Below are positions 53,344 to 62,181 of a stretch of 64,000 nucleotides of DNA, piece after piece (the first letter of the stretch is position 1; the number at the start of each line of letters is the position of its first letter). The notes below the pieces were generated by a model. The model was not told the origin of the DNA. It was given only the letters and a program-made list of their open reading frames with translations, and ran no database searches. A program made the translations under genes and the position numbers. The DNA is from Rathayibacter agropyri (GTDB lineage Bacteria; Actinomycetota; Actinomycetes; Actinomycetales; Microbacteriaceae). The stretch is from NCBI RefSeq assembly GCF_013249015.1, contig NZ_JABRPL010000003.1:58467-122466 (forward strand), in the 5' to 3' direction.

Positions 53344-54731
53344 CCCTGCGCGCAACCCTGCACGACCAGCGCCCGAGCCTCGTTGTCGCGACGCTCGGCG
53401 CCGCCTTCGGCACCGCCCTGATCACGGTCCTCGCCGGCGTCGACGCGATCCTGGAGAACGCGCCGAGCACGGCGAGCAGCCACATCGTCCCTGAGCTCCT
53501 CGCGGTCCTTGGACCCGTCTTCTTCTGCATCGCCGCGTTCATCGGCGGCGTCGTGACCGCCAACACGTTCGCGGCCTCCGTCGCGATGCGCACGCGGACG
53601 ATCGCGCTCCTGCGGCTCCTCGGCTCCTCCGCCCGGTCCCAGCGGCGCGTCTTCCTCCGCGAGGGCGCCACGATCGGCCTCATCGGGTCGGCGCTCGGCT
53701 CAGTACTCGGGATCGGCCTGGCCTTCGCCGTCCTCGCGGTGGTCGCCGTCAGCGCCGCCGCCCCCTTCCTCCCGCCTGCTATCCCCGTCACGATCGCGTT
53801 TCCCTTCGTCGCCGTCATCGCCGTCACGGTCGTGGCCGCGTGGAACGGCTCCCGCGAAGTGCTGACGGTCGCGCCCATCCAGGCGCTGGGAGCTGCTGAG
53901 GAGGCTCCACTCGGCACCCGCCGCCGCCCCGTCCGCACGGTCCTCGCCGCCCTGCTGTTCGTCGTCGGGAACGCCGTCATCGTGCTCGGGGTCCTCCAGG
54001 GATTGCAGGACTTCAGAGGCGTTCTGATCACTCTGCTGGGCGGGCTCGCCTCGTTCTCCGGTGTCATCCTCGGCGCTCACGCGTTCCTGCCGCGCGCCCT
54101 CCACCTCGTCGGTCGGCTCTTCGGCTCCACGCCCGAGGCGTCCCTCGCGCAGGCAAATGCACTGCGCAATCCCGAACGGAGCACGCGGGCCACCTCGGGG
54201 GTGCTGATCGGAGTCACCGTGGTCGCCGCGTTCTCCGTCGCGCTCGCCACGTTCCGCGGGCTCCTCGATCCCGCTATCGCCACCCGGCCGGACTACTACA
54301 TCGGTCTCGACGAGGTCCTCGCGCAGACGAGCGCAATCGGACTCGGCCTGGTCGCGTTCAGCGCGGCAATCGCCTGCGTCGGCGTCATCAGCGACCTGTC
54401 CATCAGCGTCGTGCAGCGCACGCACGAGATCGGACTCCTGCGCGCCCTGGGCTTCACGCGTCGGCAGGTCCGCCGCACGATCGTGCTAGAGGCGGCCGCC
54501 ATGTCGATCACGGCAACGCTCCTCGGGCTGGCACTCGGCGCCGCCTACGGCTGGGTCGGCGCCCTGTCGTTCATCGGCTCACTGCCCGGAGTGACGGTGG
54601 TCGGGCCGGCCGTCCCGCTTGCACTCGTCGTCGGGCTCGCGCTCGTCACCGCTGCCCTCACGGTGACAGCGGCGATCATCCCCGCGAAGCGGGCCGTCTC
54701 GGTGACTCCGGTCGAAGCCCTCAAGCACTGA
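53340..54731 (+). CDS. FtsX-type ABC transporter permease
   Basis: The 463-residue protein has two FtsX-like halves. Each has helices and the typical segment: ALLRLLGSSARSQRRVFLREGATIGLIGSALG in the first (about 85-117) and EIGLLRALGFTRRQVRRTIVLEAAAMSITATLLG in the second (about 360-394). It is of the eight-to-ten-helix kind that exports peptides or lantibiotic-like compounds, or senses envelope stress, rather than MacB with one large periplasmic domain. ATG at 53340 overlaps the preceding gene. No ATPase gene lies in the operon; the MacB-like ATPase at 56923-57612 on the other strand could be shared. Confidence 0.85.
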   Translation: MTLRATLHDQRPSLVVATLGAAFGTALITVLAGVDAILENAPSTASSHIVPELLAVLGPVFFCIAAFIGGVVTANTFAASVAMRTRTIALLRLLGSSARSQRRVFLREGATIGLIGSALGSVLGIGLAFAVLAVVAVSAAAPFLPPAIPVTIAFPFVAVIAVTVVAAWNGSREVLTVAPIQALGAAEEAPLGTRRRPVRTVLAALLFVVGNAVIVLGVLQGLQDFRGVLITLLGGLASFSGVILGAHAFLPRALHLVGRLFGSTPEASLAQANALRNPERSTRATSGVLIGVTVVAAFSVALATFRGLLDPAIATRPDYYIGLDEVLAQTSAIGLGLVAFSAAIACVGVISDLSISVVQRTHEIGLLRALGFTRRQVRRTIVLEAAAMSITATLLGLALGAAYGWVGALSFIGSLPGVTVVGPAVPLALVVGLALVTAALTVTAAIIPAKRAVSVTPVEALKH

Positions 54732-54791
54732 GGCCGCAGACGGCACTGAGGCGCCTGGCGCCACGAAGGCACCTGGAGCGAACCACCTCGC

Positions 54792-55634
54792 TCACTCCTC
54801 GGCGGCGTCGACTGCCTTCTGGCCGTCCTCCTCCGACGCGAAGCCGGACGCCTTCGCCAATCTCTCGAAGGAGTCCGCGTCGTCGGCGACCCGCACGCGC
54901 TCCTGGAGCACCTCGGTCCGCTGCCGGTCGAGCTCTCCCCCAGCGCTGCCGCCGAGGGCCGAGAACACCGCATCGAGCATGCGCTCGGGGACGTCGAGCT
55001 CGAGCGCCAAAATTGCGGCGGTGAAGTCCGGATCGTACTTTCGCTCGGCGATCAGAATTACAGCCTCGGCATAGAGGTCGCTCGCTCGAGAAGGGCCGGC
55101 GGTCCCTGTCCGAGTCACAGCCGAGAGAACAGCGACCAGAAGACCCTCGCTCGCCCGAGCCGCGTATCTGGACTCCGCGATAGCCGAATCAGCCGCGAGC
55201 AAACTGTTCGCCAGAGCCGACAGCGGAGTTCGGTACGACTCCTCGAGCACCACGGGTCTCCCCTTATGCGCACGCATGCTCGTTCCCCGCAGGAGTGGCG
55301 CGTACGTGAAGCGCCACAGGAAATGTGCCGTCGGAGCAGTGACGTGGAGTTCGAGCGGCGCAGTGCCGTCGAGGATGATGAGGTGGCCCGCGACATAGGC
55401 GATCCGTTCGTCGCCGTGCTGCAGCAGACCGCTGCCCTCCATCACCAGAAGAGCAGTCATCCAGGCCGGTGAGCCGCGTGTCCGGAATGTGCCGCCCGGT
55501 GACCAGACCCGATCCAGGCGGTACATCGGCGCAGACACGCTCTCGATGATGACGCCGGGTGTCGGGGGAACGTCGTCCCATCCCGGCAGTCCGTCAGCGT
55601 CCGTCGAGGACTGACCTGAGGAAACATTGCTCAT
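54792..55634 (-). CDS. AraC-type regulator with degenerate DNA-binding domain
   Basis: The 280-residue protein has an N-terminal cupin-like sensor part (about residues 25-170: PMYRLDRVWSPGGTFRTRGSPAWMTALLVMEGSGLLQHGDERIAYVAGHLIILDG). At the C-terminus is a region that aligns with an AraC double helix-turn-helix (YDPDFTAAILALELDVPERMLDAVFSAL…ADDADSFERLAKASGFASEEDGQKA), but the typical DNA-contact residues (R-R/K, GF...QS.F) are mostly lost. It may bind DNA weakly or act as an antagonist. It resembles the AraC protein at 51593-52540 in layout. It is located just after the FtsX-type permease gene and converges on it. ATG at 55634. Confidence 0.75.
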   Translation of the reverse strand: MSNVSSGQSSTDADGLPGWDDVPPTPGVIIESVSAPMYRLDRVWSPGGTFRTRGSPAWMTALLVMEGSGLLQHGDERIAYVAGHLIILDGTAPLELHVTAPTAHFLWRFTYAPLLRGTSMRAHKGRPVVLEESYRTPLSALANSLLAADSAIAESRYAARASEGLLVAVLSAVTRTGTAGPSRASDLYAEAVILIAERKYDPDFTAAILALELDVPERMLDAVFSALGGSAGGELDRQRTEVLQERVRVADDADSFERLAKASGFASEEDGQKAVDAAEE

Positions 55635-55747
55635 TGCCCGACCTCCCCCTCCGCGTCACAAGGCACGTAGGCGCGATCATCCTCTCCCCTGGAGGGCATG
55701 TACACCCCTGGAGGGCATGTTGGGGGGCGGCCGTCGCGCACGAGCCC

Positions 55748-56926
55748 CTACGTCGTCAGCGCGATCGCCGGCGGTGTGCGAGCGGCCGTAATGGCCGGGT
55801 AGGAGCCGGCAATCATCCCGATCAGCACCGTCGCACCCACTCCCGCGGCGACAATCCCGACCGGCACCACGAGCGGAGCCTCGTTCGCCGCCGCGAAGAC
55901 CGCAACGGCCCCTGTACCGAGAGCTGCACCGCCGATCCCGCCTAGCAGAGAGAGGAGGAACGCTTCGACGAGGAACTGCGCCCGGATATGCCCGCGCGTC
56001 GCACCGAGTGCGCGGCGCAGGCCGATCTCGCGGCGGCGCTCGAGGACCGAGATCACCATCGTGTTGGCGATGCCGATGCCGCCGACGAGCAGGGCCACCG
56101 ACCCGACTCCGAGGAGCAGACCGCTCAGCGAGTCATCGACCGCGTTCTTCGCCTTCAGCGCATCGGAGGGACGGGCCACAGCAACGTTGCGGGGCTTGAC
56201 CGGGTCGATGGTCGCCGAGAGCACCTGCTGCACCGCGGGAACCGCGTCGTCCGCCGAGCGCTCGTAGATGGTCGTCGGGTTTCCCTTCCAGTTCAGGAGG
56301 GAACGCGCCGCAGTGCCCGGGATGAGCACAGCGGGGTCGAGTTCCGGCGCCAACGGGCTGTGGCCGAGGATGCCGATGACCATGAAATTCTGCGTGCCGA
56401 CGTAGATCATCGAGCCGGCGTCCTGGATCCCGAGCGCCGTCGCGGCAGCCGGTCCGAGGACGGTCGTCGGCAGCTCGGCGGACGCCTCGTCGAACCACCG
56501 GCCTCGTGTGACCGGCGCCTCCGTCACCGTCAGCAGACGCCGATCGGCGACGGCGACCGTGAGCCCGTTGCTGTGGCCCGGGTCGATGTACTGGTTGCGA
56601 TAGGCATTGATCGACAGGGCGGCGACCGAGGCCGCGGACTGGACGCCGTCGATTCGCAGAACCCGATCGACCGCGTTGGGCGCCATCGGCACGGGAGCGG
56701 TCATCATGCTCGAGGCCGGCCCGGCGGTGAGCAGATTCGTGCCGAGTTCCTGGAGCTGCTTCTCGAGCTTCGCCTGAGAGGTCGCGGACACTCCGACCAC
56801 CGCGATCATCGCGGCGATGCCGATGGCGATTCCCAGGGCGGAGAGGATCACGCGCAGAGGGCGCAGCCGTAGGCCCCCTCCGCCGATGCGGAAGAGGTCG
56901 CCGGCGAGGAGTCGGGAGCGGGTCAT
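55748..56926 (-). CDS. MacB-like ABC transporter permease
   Basis: The 392-residue permease has an N-terminal helix (about 27-49), a large extracytoplasmic MacB_PCD domain (about 50-265), and three C-terminal helices with the FtsX domain (MVISVLERRREIGLRRALGATRGHIRAQFLVEAFLLSLLGG). Together with the ATPase and adaptor it forms a tripartite-like exporter, which in Gram-positive bacteria typically exports peptides or antimicrobial compounds. It is the last gene of an operon of four overlapping genes; its start overlaps the ATPase stop by 4 bp. Confidence 0.9.
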   Translation of the reverse strand: MTRSRLLAGDLFRIGGGGLRLRPLRVILSALGIAIGIAAMIAVVGVSATSQAKLEKQLQELGTNLLTAGPASSMMTAPVPMAPNAVDRVLRIDGVQSAASVAALSINAYRNQYIDPGHSNGLTVAVADRRLLTVTEAPVTRGRWFDEASAELPTTVLGPAAATALGIQDAGSMIYVGTQNFMVIGILGHSPLAPELDPAVLIPGTAARSLLNWKGNPTTIYERSADDAVPAVQQVLSATIDPVKPRNVAVARPSDALKAKNAVDDSLSGLLLGVGSVALLVGGIGIANTMVISVLERRREIGLRRALGATRGHIRAQFLVEAFLLSLLGGIGGAALGTGAVAVFAAANEAPLVVPVGIVAAGVGATVLIGMIAGSYPAITAARTPPAIALTT

Positions 56927-57612
56927 GCGGCGCCTTCCGAGGAGCGGATATCCGATTCGATGCGACCGTCGCGGATGGCGACGACCCGGGGGAGGCTCTG
57001 GGCCAGAGCGCGGTCGTGGGTGATCACCACGATGCTCGTCCCGCGCTCGTTCAACTCGCGCAGGAGGGCCACCACGGCGGCTCCCGAGACGGAGTCGAGA
57101 GCGCCGGTGGGCTCGTCGGCGAGCAGGAGGGGCGCCTCCGACACGATCGCGCGGGCGATAGCGACGCGCTGCTTCTCGCCTCCGGAGAGCTGGTGCGGGC
57201 GATGGTGCACGCGGTGCGCTAGGCCGACCTTCTCCAGTGCCTCGCCCGCCGCCTCGCGGCGCCTGCGCTGGGGCGTGCCCGTGTAGAGCGCTCCGTCGGC
57301 GACGTTGTCGAGCGCTGTCCTGCTCTCGTCGAGGTGGAACTGCTGGAACACGAAGCCGAGCGTCGAGGCCCGCAGGCCCGAGAGCCGGCGGTCACCGAGG
57401 GTGCTCACATCGACATTGTCGATGTGGACGGATCCGCTGGTCGGGCGATCGAGGAGACCCATGATGTTCAGCAGGCTGGACTTTCCGGATCCGCTCGGAC
57501 CGACGATGGCGAGGAGTTCGCCGTGGTCGACGGCGAGCGAAATGCCGTCGACGGCGCGGACCGGCGGAGATCCGTGCTCGCGGGTCACATCGCGCAGATC
57601 GAGGAGACTCAC
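56923..57612 (-). CDS. MacB-type ABC transporter ATP-binding protein
   Basis: The 229-residue ATPase has Walker A GPSGSGKSS (about residues 39-47), a Q-loop FVFQQFHL, the signature LSGGEKQRVAIARAI, Walker B LLLADEPTGALD and switch His in ITHDRALAQ. This is the LolD/MacB class, working with FtsX-type permeases. Overlaps: 4 bp with the adaptor gene before it and 4 bp with the permease gene after it. Confidence 0.94.
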   Translation of the reverse strand: MSLLDLRDVTREHGSPPVRAVDGISLAVDHGELLAIVGPSGSGKSSLLNIMGLLDRPTSGSVHIDNVDVSTLGDRRLSGLRASTLGFVFQQFHLDESRTALDNVADGALYTGTPQRRRREAAGEALEKVGLAHRVHHRPHQLSGGEKQRVAIARAIVSEAPLLLADEPTGALDSVSGAAVVALLRELNERGTSIVVITHDRALAQSLPRVVAIRDGRIESDIRSSEGAA

Positions 57613-58748
57613 GAGCCGGCCGCCCCCACCGTCAAGCCCTCGTGCAGGCCCTCCCCCGAGATTTCCGCGATGTCGTCGGCGACGAGCCCGAGGGTCACGG
57701 GGAGCCGGTGGTGCGCGTTTCCCTCGTCGATCACGTCGAGGTCGTAGCCACCGCCGGGATGCGCGAGCAGCGCGTCGACCGGCACAGTGAGGACGTTCTC
57801 GTGGCGCTCGCCGACAAAGGCGACCTGCACCGCTGCCTCCTGGGAGCCGCCGGCGACCGACGGATCGGTGAGGCTGATCTCGACGGGGACGACGCGGTTG
57901 GCAGCCGAGTCATCCTGGCTGCCGTCGCTGGAACTCGAGCTCCCGCTCTGGCCAGAACTCTGTCCCCCGGCGCCCTGCGCCTGGCCGACCGAGGTGATCG
58001 TGCCGGGAGCGGCTGAGCCGTCGGGCATGGTGATGGAGACGGCCGCGCCCGTCGCGGCCAGGTTCTGCTCGGTCAGGGGCAACGAGACCTTCACCGAGGG
58101 GGCGGACGCGGTCAGCGTGAGGACCATCGTCCCCGCACCCACCGGAGCCTCTACGGCCAGCGGGGTGCTGCCCACTCGGACCGCGTCCGGAGCGACGGCG
58201 ATCGCGGTCTGTGCGACCTCTCCGGTCTCGGGGACCTTGAGCGCCTTCTGCCACTTCCGCACCGCCTCCGCCGTCGGCTCGAGGAATTCCTCATCGGGAA
58301 CTCGCGAGAAGTAGCCGAGGGCGGAAAGGTTCTCCTCTAGCTGGAGGACGTCCTTTCCCTTCGCTCCGACCGAGAGGTCACGCCAGACGGGAGCCGTCCC
58401 GATCAGCAGGACGGTCGGCACGGTGTCGACCTCGTACAGGGTGTCGCCGCGCCCAATCGTCGCCCCGACGTCGGGGATGGCGGTGAGCGTTCCACTCGAT
58501 TTGGAGGTGATCGACTTCACGACGGGGTAGCGGAGGGTTCCCTTCTCCGTCGACGTCTTCGACACGGTGCCCGTCGTCACCTGCACCGTGCGGCCGACCG
58601 GTTGGGACGCGCTCGCGGTATCGGCGGTCGGAGCGGACCACGGAGCCCAGAGGACGATCCCGACGACGGCGGCCAGGACGAGAACACCGGCGATGCCGGC
58701 GATGAGACGGCGCGGGTGGGCGGTCACTGGCTGATTTCGTCCGCGCAC
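57609..58748 (-). CDS. Membrane fusion (adaptor) protein with peptidoglycan-binding domain
   Basis: The 379-residue protein has one N-terminal helix (about residues 14-33), a lipoyl/barrel-like adaptor part (VTTGTVSKTSTEKGTLRYP…GTLTAIPDVGATIGRGDTLYEVD), a PG_binding_1 domain (about 120-165: GKDVLQLEENLSALGYF…AVRKWQKALKVPETGEV) and a C-terminal adaptor domain with a Gly/Ser/Gln-rich loop (about 268-290). It links the MacB-like ABC exporter to the cell wall. Its start overlaps the end of the lipoprotein gene by 25 bp, and its own stop overlaps the ATPase start, so four products are made in coordination. Confidence 0.88.
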   Translation of the reverse strand: MRGRNQPVTAHPRRLIAGIAGVLVLAAVVGIVLWAPWSAPTADTASASQPVGRTVQVTTGTVSKTSTEKGTLRYPVVKSITSKSSGTLTAIPDVGATIGRGDTLYEVDTVPTVLLIGTAPVWRDLSVGAKGKDVLQLEENLSALGYFSRVPDEEFLEPTAEAVRKWQKALKVPETGEVAQTAIAVAPDAVRVGSTPLAVEAPVGAGTMVLTLTASAPSVKVSLPLTEQNLAATGAAVSITMPDGSAAPGTITSVGQAQGAGGQSSGQSGSSSSSDGSQDDSAANRVVPVEISLTDPSVAGGSQEAAVQVAFVGERHENVLTVPVDALLAHPGGGYDLDVIDEGNAHHRLPVTLGLVADDIAEISGEGLHEGLTVGAAGS

Positions 58749-59224
58749 GAGCGGTAGTCGGACATTAACGTCGTGTCGGTCTTCGAGAGCGCCGACATGG
58801 CGTCGTTGTCCCAGTTCCCGTCGGCCTTGAGATCAGGCAGCTTGTGGCCCTTGTCGACGAGGCACGCTTGCGCCTTTTTGGTCAGCACGACGTTGGCCGC
58901 GGTCTGCTCCGCCGTCGGCACAGGCGGTTCACCGACTTCGCTCGCGCAGGCGGACCGCGCTGCCTCCACCGTGTCAGCCGGATCGTCGCCGGCGTTCTTG
59001 ACGCCCTTGCTGCCAAGACAGTCGGAGAACTTCTTCTCGTACTCTTTGCTCTGCTGGCTGAACGTCGCGACCGCCGCTTGCGCGTCCTTGACCGACATCG
59101 TCGCTTCAGGAGCCGCTCCGTCGGTCGAGGCTGCAGAGCAGCCGGAAAGCAGGAGAGCGCCGAGAGCGAACGACGTCGAGATCAGAGCGATCTTCTTCGT
59201 CAGAGTCGTCTTATCGAGAATCAT
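58724..59224 (-). CDS. Cysteine-rich small lipoprotein, paralogue 1 (operon with exporter)
   Basis: The 166-residue lipoprotein has a signal peptide (TLTKKIALISTSFALGALLLSGC, lipobox LSGC, Cys about 30). Its mature part has CLGSKGVK, a following ACASEVGEPPVPTAEQ, then ACLVDKGHKLPDLKADGNWDND and a final SDYRSCADE, giving four conserved Cys after the lipobox. Three paralogues follow (60381, 62182, 62908), all with the GHKxPDLxADGxW signature. I do not know the family. It overlaps the start of the adaptor gene by 25 bp and is the first gene of the exporter operon, so it may be a cargo or receptor of that exporter. Confidence 0.8.
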   Translation of the reverse strand: MILDKTTLTKKIALISTSFALGALLLSGCSAASTDGAAPEATMSVKDAQAAVATFSQQSKEYEKKFSDCLGSKGVKNAGDDPADTVEAARSACASEVGEPPVPTAEQTAANVVLTKKAQACLVDKGHKLPDLKADGNWDNDAMSALSKTDTTLMSDYRSCADEISQ

Positions 59225-59278
59225 GTGAGTTCCTTTCAAGGAGAAGTCGGGGCGCACTGTGTACGACCGACTCGGAAG

Positions 59279-59284
59279 ACCCTA
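59279..59284 (-). promoter_or_regulatory. TAGGGT -10-like element, lipoprotein 1 leader
   Basis: The minus strand reads CTCGTAGGGTCTTCCGAG here, 55 bases before the start of lipoprotein 1. The block CGTAGGGTCT(C/T)CxGAG recurs at the same distance before lipoproteins 2 and 3. TAGGGT is a common actinobacterial -10 form. No matching -35 box was found. Confidence 0.5.
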
Positions 59285-59441
59285 CGAGGCTCTTCGTGAG
59301 ACATCCGTTGTACTGCGCCACGATCGGATGCGTTTGCGCCGCTTTCCGCGGTCTCTCCGTGCGATATCCCTCGCAAGGATGAGCCGCGGAGTTCGCTCGG
59401 AGGAGCCGACCCGTCCGGGGACATCGTCTCGACGACCGGTC

Positions 59442-60245
59442 TTACCGCGGGGCAATATCGAATTCGTGATCGAGTTGCCTGAAGAGCTGATCGATCGGCA
59501 TGTACCACATGAAGGTAAGCGCCCCATACATGCCGCCGCTCTGGATAATCCCGTACAGTTGGCCCTGCTGGCTTATCACCGGCCCGCCGGAGTCGCCGAA
59601 ATCGAGCCCCAGGGCGCTGGTGGCGAAGCCCTGCGCAACGGGGTCCCTCCCCCGGCCCTCCTGCAACAGCCAATAGCAGTTCAGGCCGGTCGTGCTCCCG
59701 CTCGTGCAAAAACGCTCACCCAGCGCAGGACTGGCCGGGGGAAGCATTGGCACCGCTCGTTCGCTCCCCTGGACGCGCATGATGACCTGGCCAACAGCGC
59801 GCGGTCTCGCGGTACTGCCGATAAAACAGCCGTTGATGGAACCGAAGCAGCCCTGCGGCAGAGTCACTTCAGGAGGCACCTGAACGAGTTCCACGTCATC
59901 GGTCGCGGACATCCAGCTGACGGTTCCGATCTGAACGGAATTCAGAGAGTAAGCCGCACCAATCTCCGGAGCGCAATGCTTAGCCAGGACGAGATAGCGG
60001 ACCGCTCTGAGGAAGGGCGAGAGGGCGGACCCTGGGCCATTCCTCTTGAGCACCGCGCCGACAGTGCAGACTCTTCCCCCCGAACCGACGAGGGCGGTTC
60101 CCGCGACGATCGGAGTCCGTGTCCGCGCAGAATCCTGAGCGTTCGCAGGAAGGGCGATGCCGACGAGTGCGGCGACCAGGAGGAGAACGCCGGCCAGGGC
60201 GAGAGCGAGCCTTCCGCCGCCGCCGCCGGATGTCAGAGAAATCAC
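59442..60245 (-). CDS. Secreted chymotrypsin-like serine protease, paralogue 1
   Basis: The 267-residue protein has a signal peptide (RLALALAGVLLLVAALVGIALPANA) and an S1-type protease domain with the complete triad: His in YLVLAKHCAPE, Asp in SATDDVELV, and Ser in GDSGGPV. Extra cysteine pairs occur in GCFGSINGCF and CTSGSTTGLNC. The start is uncertain: GTG at 60245 gives a fitting signal peptide; ATG at 60293 adds 16 residues. It is the first of an array of alternating protease and lipoprotein genes. Pat-1-type secreted proteases of plant-associated Microbacteriaceae are a possible relation, not established here. Confidence 0.8.
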   Translation of the reverse strand: MISLTSGGGGGRLALALAGVLLLVAALVGIALPANAQDSARTRTPIVAGTALVGSGGRVCTVGAVLKRNGPGSALSPFLRAVRYLVLAKHCAPEIGAAYSLNSVQIGTVSWMSATDDVELVQVPPEVTLPQGCFGSINGCFIGSTARPRAVGQVIMRVQGSERAVPMLPPASPALGERFCTSGSTTGLNCYWLLQEGRGRDPVAQGFATSALGLDFGDSGGPVISQQGQLYGIIQSGGMYGALTFMWYMPIDQLFRQLDHEFDIAPR

Positions 60246-60380
60246 GATGAGGACGCTATCGAAGCGACTTCGATGTCCCCATATCAGTGACATGAGCGTT
60301 TTGGCACTGTTCCACAGGCGTTGGGAAGGCGGCTTACCAGGGCTCCTCGAGGGGTGGGGCCGGGATCGCCGATCTCGGAT

Positions 60381-60881
60381 CTACTCCGAAAGAGACTTGA
60401 AGCATGCCATTGCATCAGAATTCAGCGTTGTATCCGTTTTCGAGAGCCGTTTCATCTCGTCATCGTCCCACTGCCCATCGGCCTTCAGGTCCGGCACCTT
60501 GTGGCCCTTGTCCTCGAGGCAGGACCTCAGCGCCCTGCTCATCGTCGCCAGAGCCGCGGCCTGCTCCGCCGTCGGCGCAGGAGGATCACCGATTTCGTCG
60601 ACGCAAGCCGAGTGGGCCGCATCCTTGGTGTCCCCCGACACCTCGTCGGGATTCTTGACGCCCTTCTTGCCGAGGCAGTCGGAAAGCTTCGTTCTGTACT
60701 CATCCTTCTGCTGGCTGTATGTCGAGGCCGCCGCCCGCGCGTCCGCGAGTGACATCGTCGGCTCCGCGGCCGGTCCGTCTGTTGCTCCAGCGGAACAGCC
60801 CGAAAGTAGGAGAGTTGCGAGAGCAACGGAACTCGAGAGCAGCGCGATCTTCTTCGTGAGGGTGGTGACAGTACTCGTCAT
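60381..60881 (-). CDS. Cysteine-rich small lipoprotein, paralogue 2
   Basis: Like lipoprotein 1 it is 166 residues long: signal TLTKKIALLSSSVALATLLLSGC, then CLGKKGVKNPDEVSGDTKDA, SACVDEIGDPPAPTAEQA, SCLEDKGHKVPDLKADGQWDDDEM and ACFKSLSE. It stands alone between two protease genes. The ATG at 60881 follows GAGAAAGG. It is preceded by the shared TAGGGT leader. The nearly equal length and spacing of cysteines show recent duplication of a single unit with protease. Confidence 0.8.
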   Translation of the reverse strand: MTSTVTTLTKKIALLSSSVALATLLLSGCSAGATDGPAAEPTMSLADARAAASTYSQQKDEYRTKLSDCLGKKGVKNPDEVSGDTKDAAHSACVDEIGDPPAPTAEQAAALATMSRALRSCLEDKGHKVPDLKADGQWDDDEMKRLSKTDTTLNSDAMACFKSLSE

Positions 60882-60931
60882 GGATATGCCTTTCTCCAGA
60901 GGCCGAACCCTGTCTGGATCCGACTCCGGAG

Positions 60932-60937
60932 ACCCTA
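60932..60937 (-). promoter_or_regulatory. TAGGGT -10-like element, lipoprotein 2 leader
   Basis: The minus strand has GATCGTAGGGTCTCCGGAG about 50 bases before the start, with downstream bases GATCCA also conserved with lipoprotein 3. It is the second copy of the shared promoter block. Confidence 0.5.
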
Positions 60938-61081
60938 CGATCCATCGCGACGTCATCTGCCGCGTCGCGCCGCATCTCACGATGAACGCGCCGTTTCCCG
61001 GCTCTCACCGACCAGATGTCATTCCCGAGAAGGAGGCATGATGACCGCTGGGACGACGATGGTCCCTCTCTCGGAGGCTCG

Positions 61082-61888
61082 TCATAGTGGGGCGATATCG
61101 AACTCGTGATCGAGCTGCAGGAAGAGATCGGCGGCCGGCATGTACTGCATGACGTTCTCCTGTCCGCGCCCGCCTCCTCTCTGAATAACGCCAATAAAGT
61201 GTCCTTCCTCACTGACCACCGGGCCACCGGAATCACCGACGTCGATCCCCTGGGCATTGAAGGCAAACGCCTGCGCGGTTCCCTCCATCCTCCAACGCCT
61301 CGTTCCGTACTCATACACCCCCCAATTGCAGTTCACCCCGGTCGTGCTTCCGCTCGTGCAGAAGCGTTCACCCCGAGCAGGGCTGACCGGAGGCAGCATC
61401 CGCACCGGCCGTTCGCCGCCGAGAGTGCGCAGAATAACCTGCCCGACAGCGCGCGGTCTCGCCAGGCTGTTGAGAAAGCAGCCGTTGATGGAGCTATGGC
61501 AGCCCCGCGGCGGAGTCACTTCAGGGGCAACCTGGACGAGTTCGACATCATCGGTCGCTGAAATCCAGGAGACTCGCCCGACTACCACGGAATTCACCGC
61601 GAATTCCATGTTTAATTCCCTAGCGCAATGCTTCGCCAGCACGAGGTATCGCACCGCCCCCATGAAGGGCGAAAGGAGGGCGCCCGGTCCATTTCTCTTA
61701 AGCACGGCGCCGACGGTGCAGGCGTTCCCGAAAGGCCCAATCAGCCTGGTTCCCGCGACGATCGGCATCCGCAGTCGCACGGGGTCCTCAGCGTTCGCGG
61801 GAGTCGCGACGCCGAGGACCGCGGCGATCACGAGAAGAAGGCTTGTCAGGCTGAAAAACAGCCTTCGACGGCGGGAGTGAGACGGCAT
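61082..61888 (-). CDS. Secreted chymotrypsin-like serine protease, paralogue 2
   Basis: The 268-residue protein has a signal peptide (RRRRLFFSLTSLLLVIAAVLGVATPANA) and the same domain as paralogue 1: CTVGAVLKRNGPGALLSPF, YLVLAKHCARE (His), SATDDVELV (Asp), GDSGGPVVSEEG (Ser) and a C-terminal LQLDHEFDIAPL that matches the first copy. The cysteine pattern is kept (CHSSINGCF; CTSGSTTGVNC). ATG at 61888 with AAGGTG 7 bases upstream is preferred to GTG at 61897. Differences are spread over the whole protein, so it is a real paralogue and not an assembly duplication. Confidence 0.82.
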   Translation of the reverse strand: MPSHSRRRRLFFSLTSLLLVIAAVLGVATPANAEDPVRLRMPIVAGTRLIGPFGNACTVGAVLKRNGPGALLSPFMGAVRYLVLAKHCARELNMEFAVNSVVVGRVSWISATDDVELVQVAPEVTPPRGCHSSINGCFLNSLARPRAVGQVILRTLGGERPVRMLPPVSPARGERFCTSGSTTGVNCNWGVYEYGTRRWRMEGTAQAFAFNAQGIDVGDSGGPVVSEEGHFIGVIQRGGGRGQENVMQYMPAADLFLQLDHEFDIAPL

Positions 61889-62181
61889 CGATGTCACCTT
61901 TGCACAGGCGATCAGCGGCGCACCGAAAACGGGAGCACGGCCGATCCAATCGAGAGGTCCCGAGAGTCGCCGTCACGTACGAATGTACCCCAGCGACCGA
62001 AAGAACCAACCGAGAGGATTCCCGGTCGAAAAAGACGCTATCGGAGCTGCTATCGAATGCTCATCGTAATGGGATGAGGGTTCTAACACTGTCCTCTAGC
62101 TGTCGGATACCCCTCAGAGGTGAACTCTCCTAAGGACAGCGTGAGGGTGCAATTTCGCAGGCGCTGTGAGTACGCCTGTAA

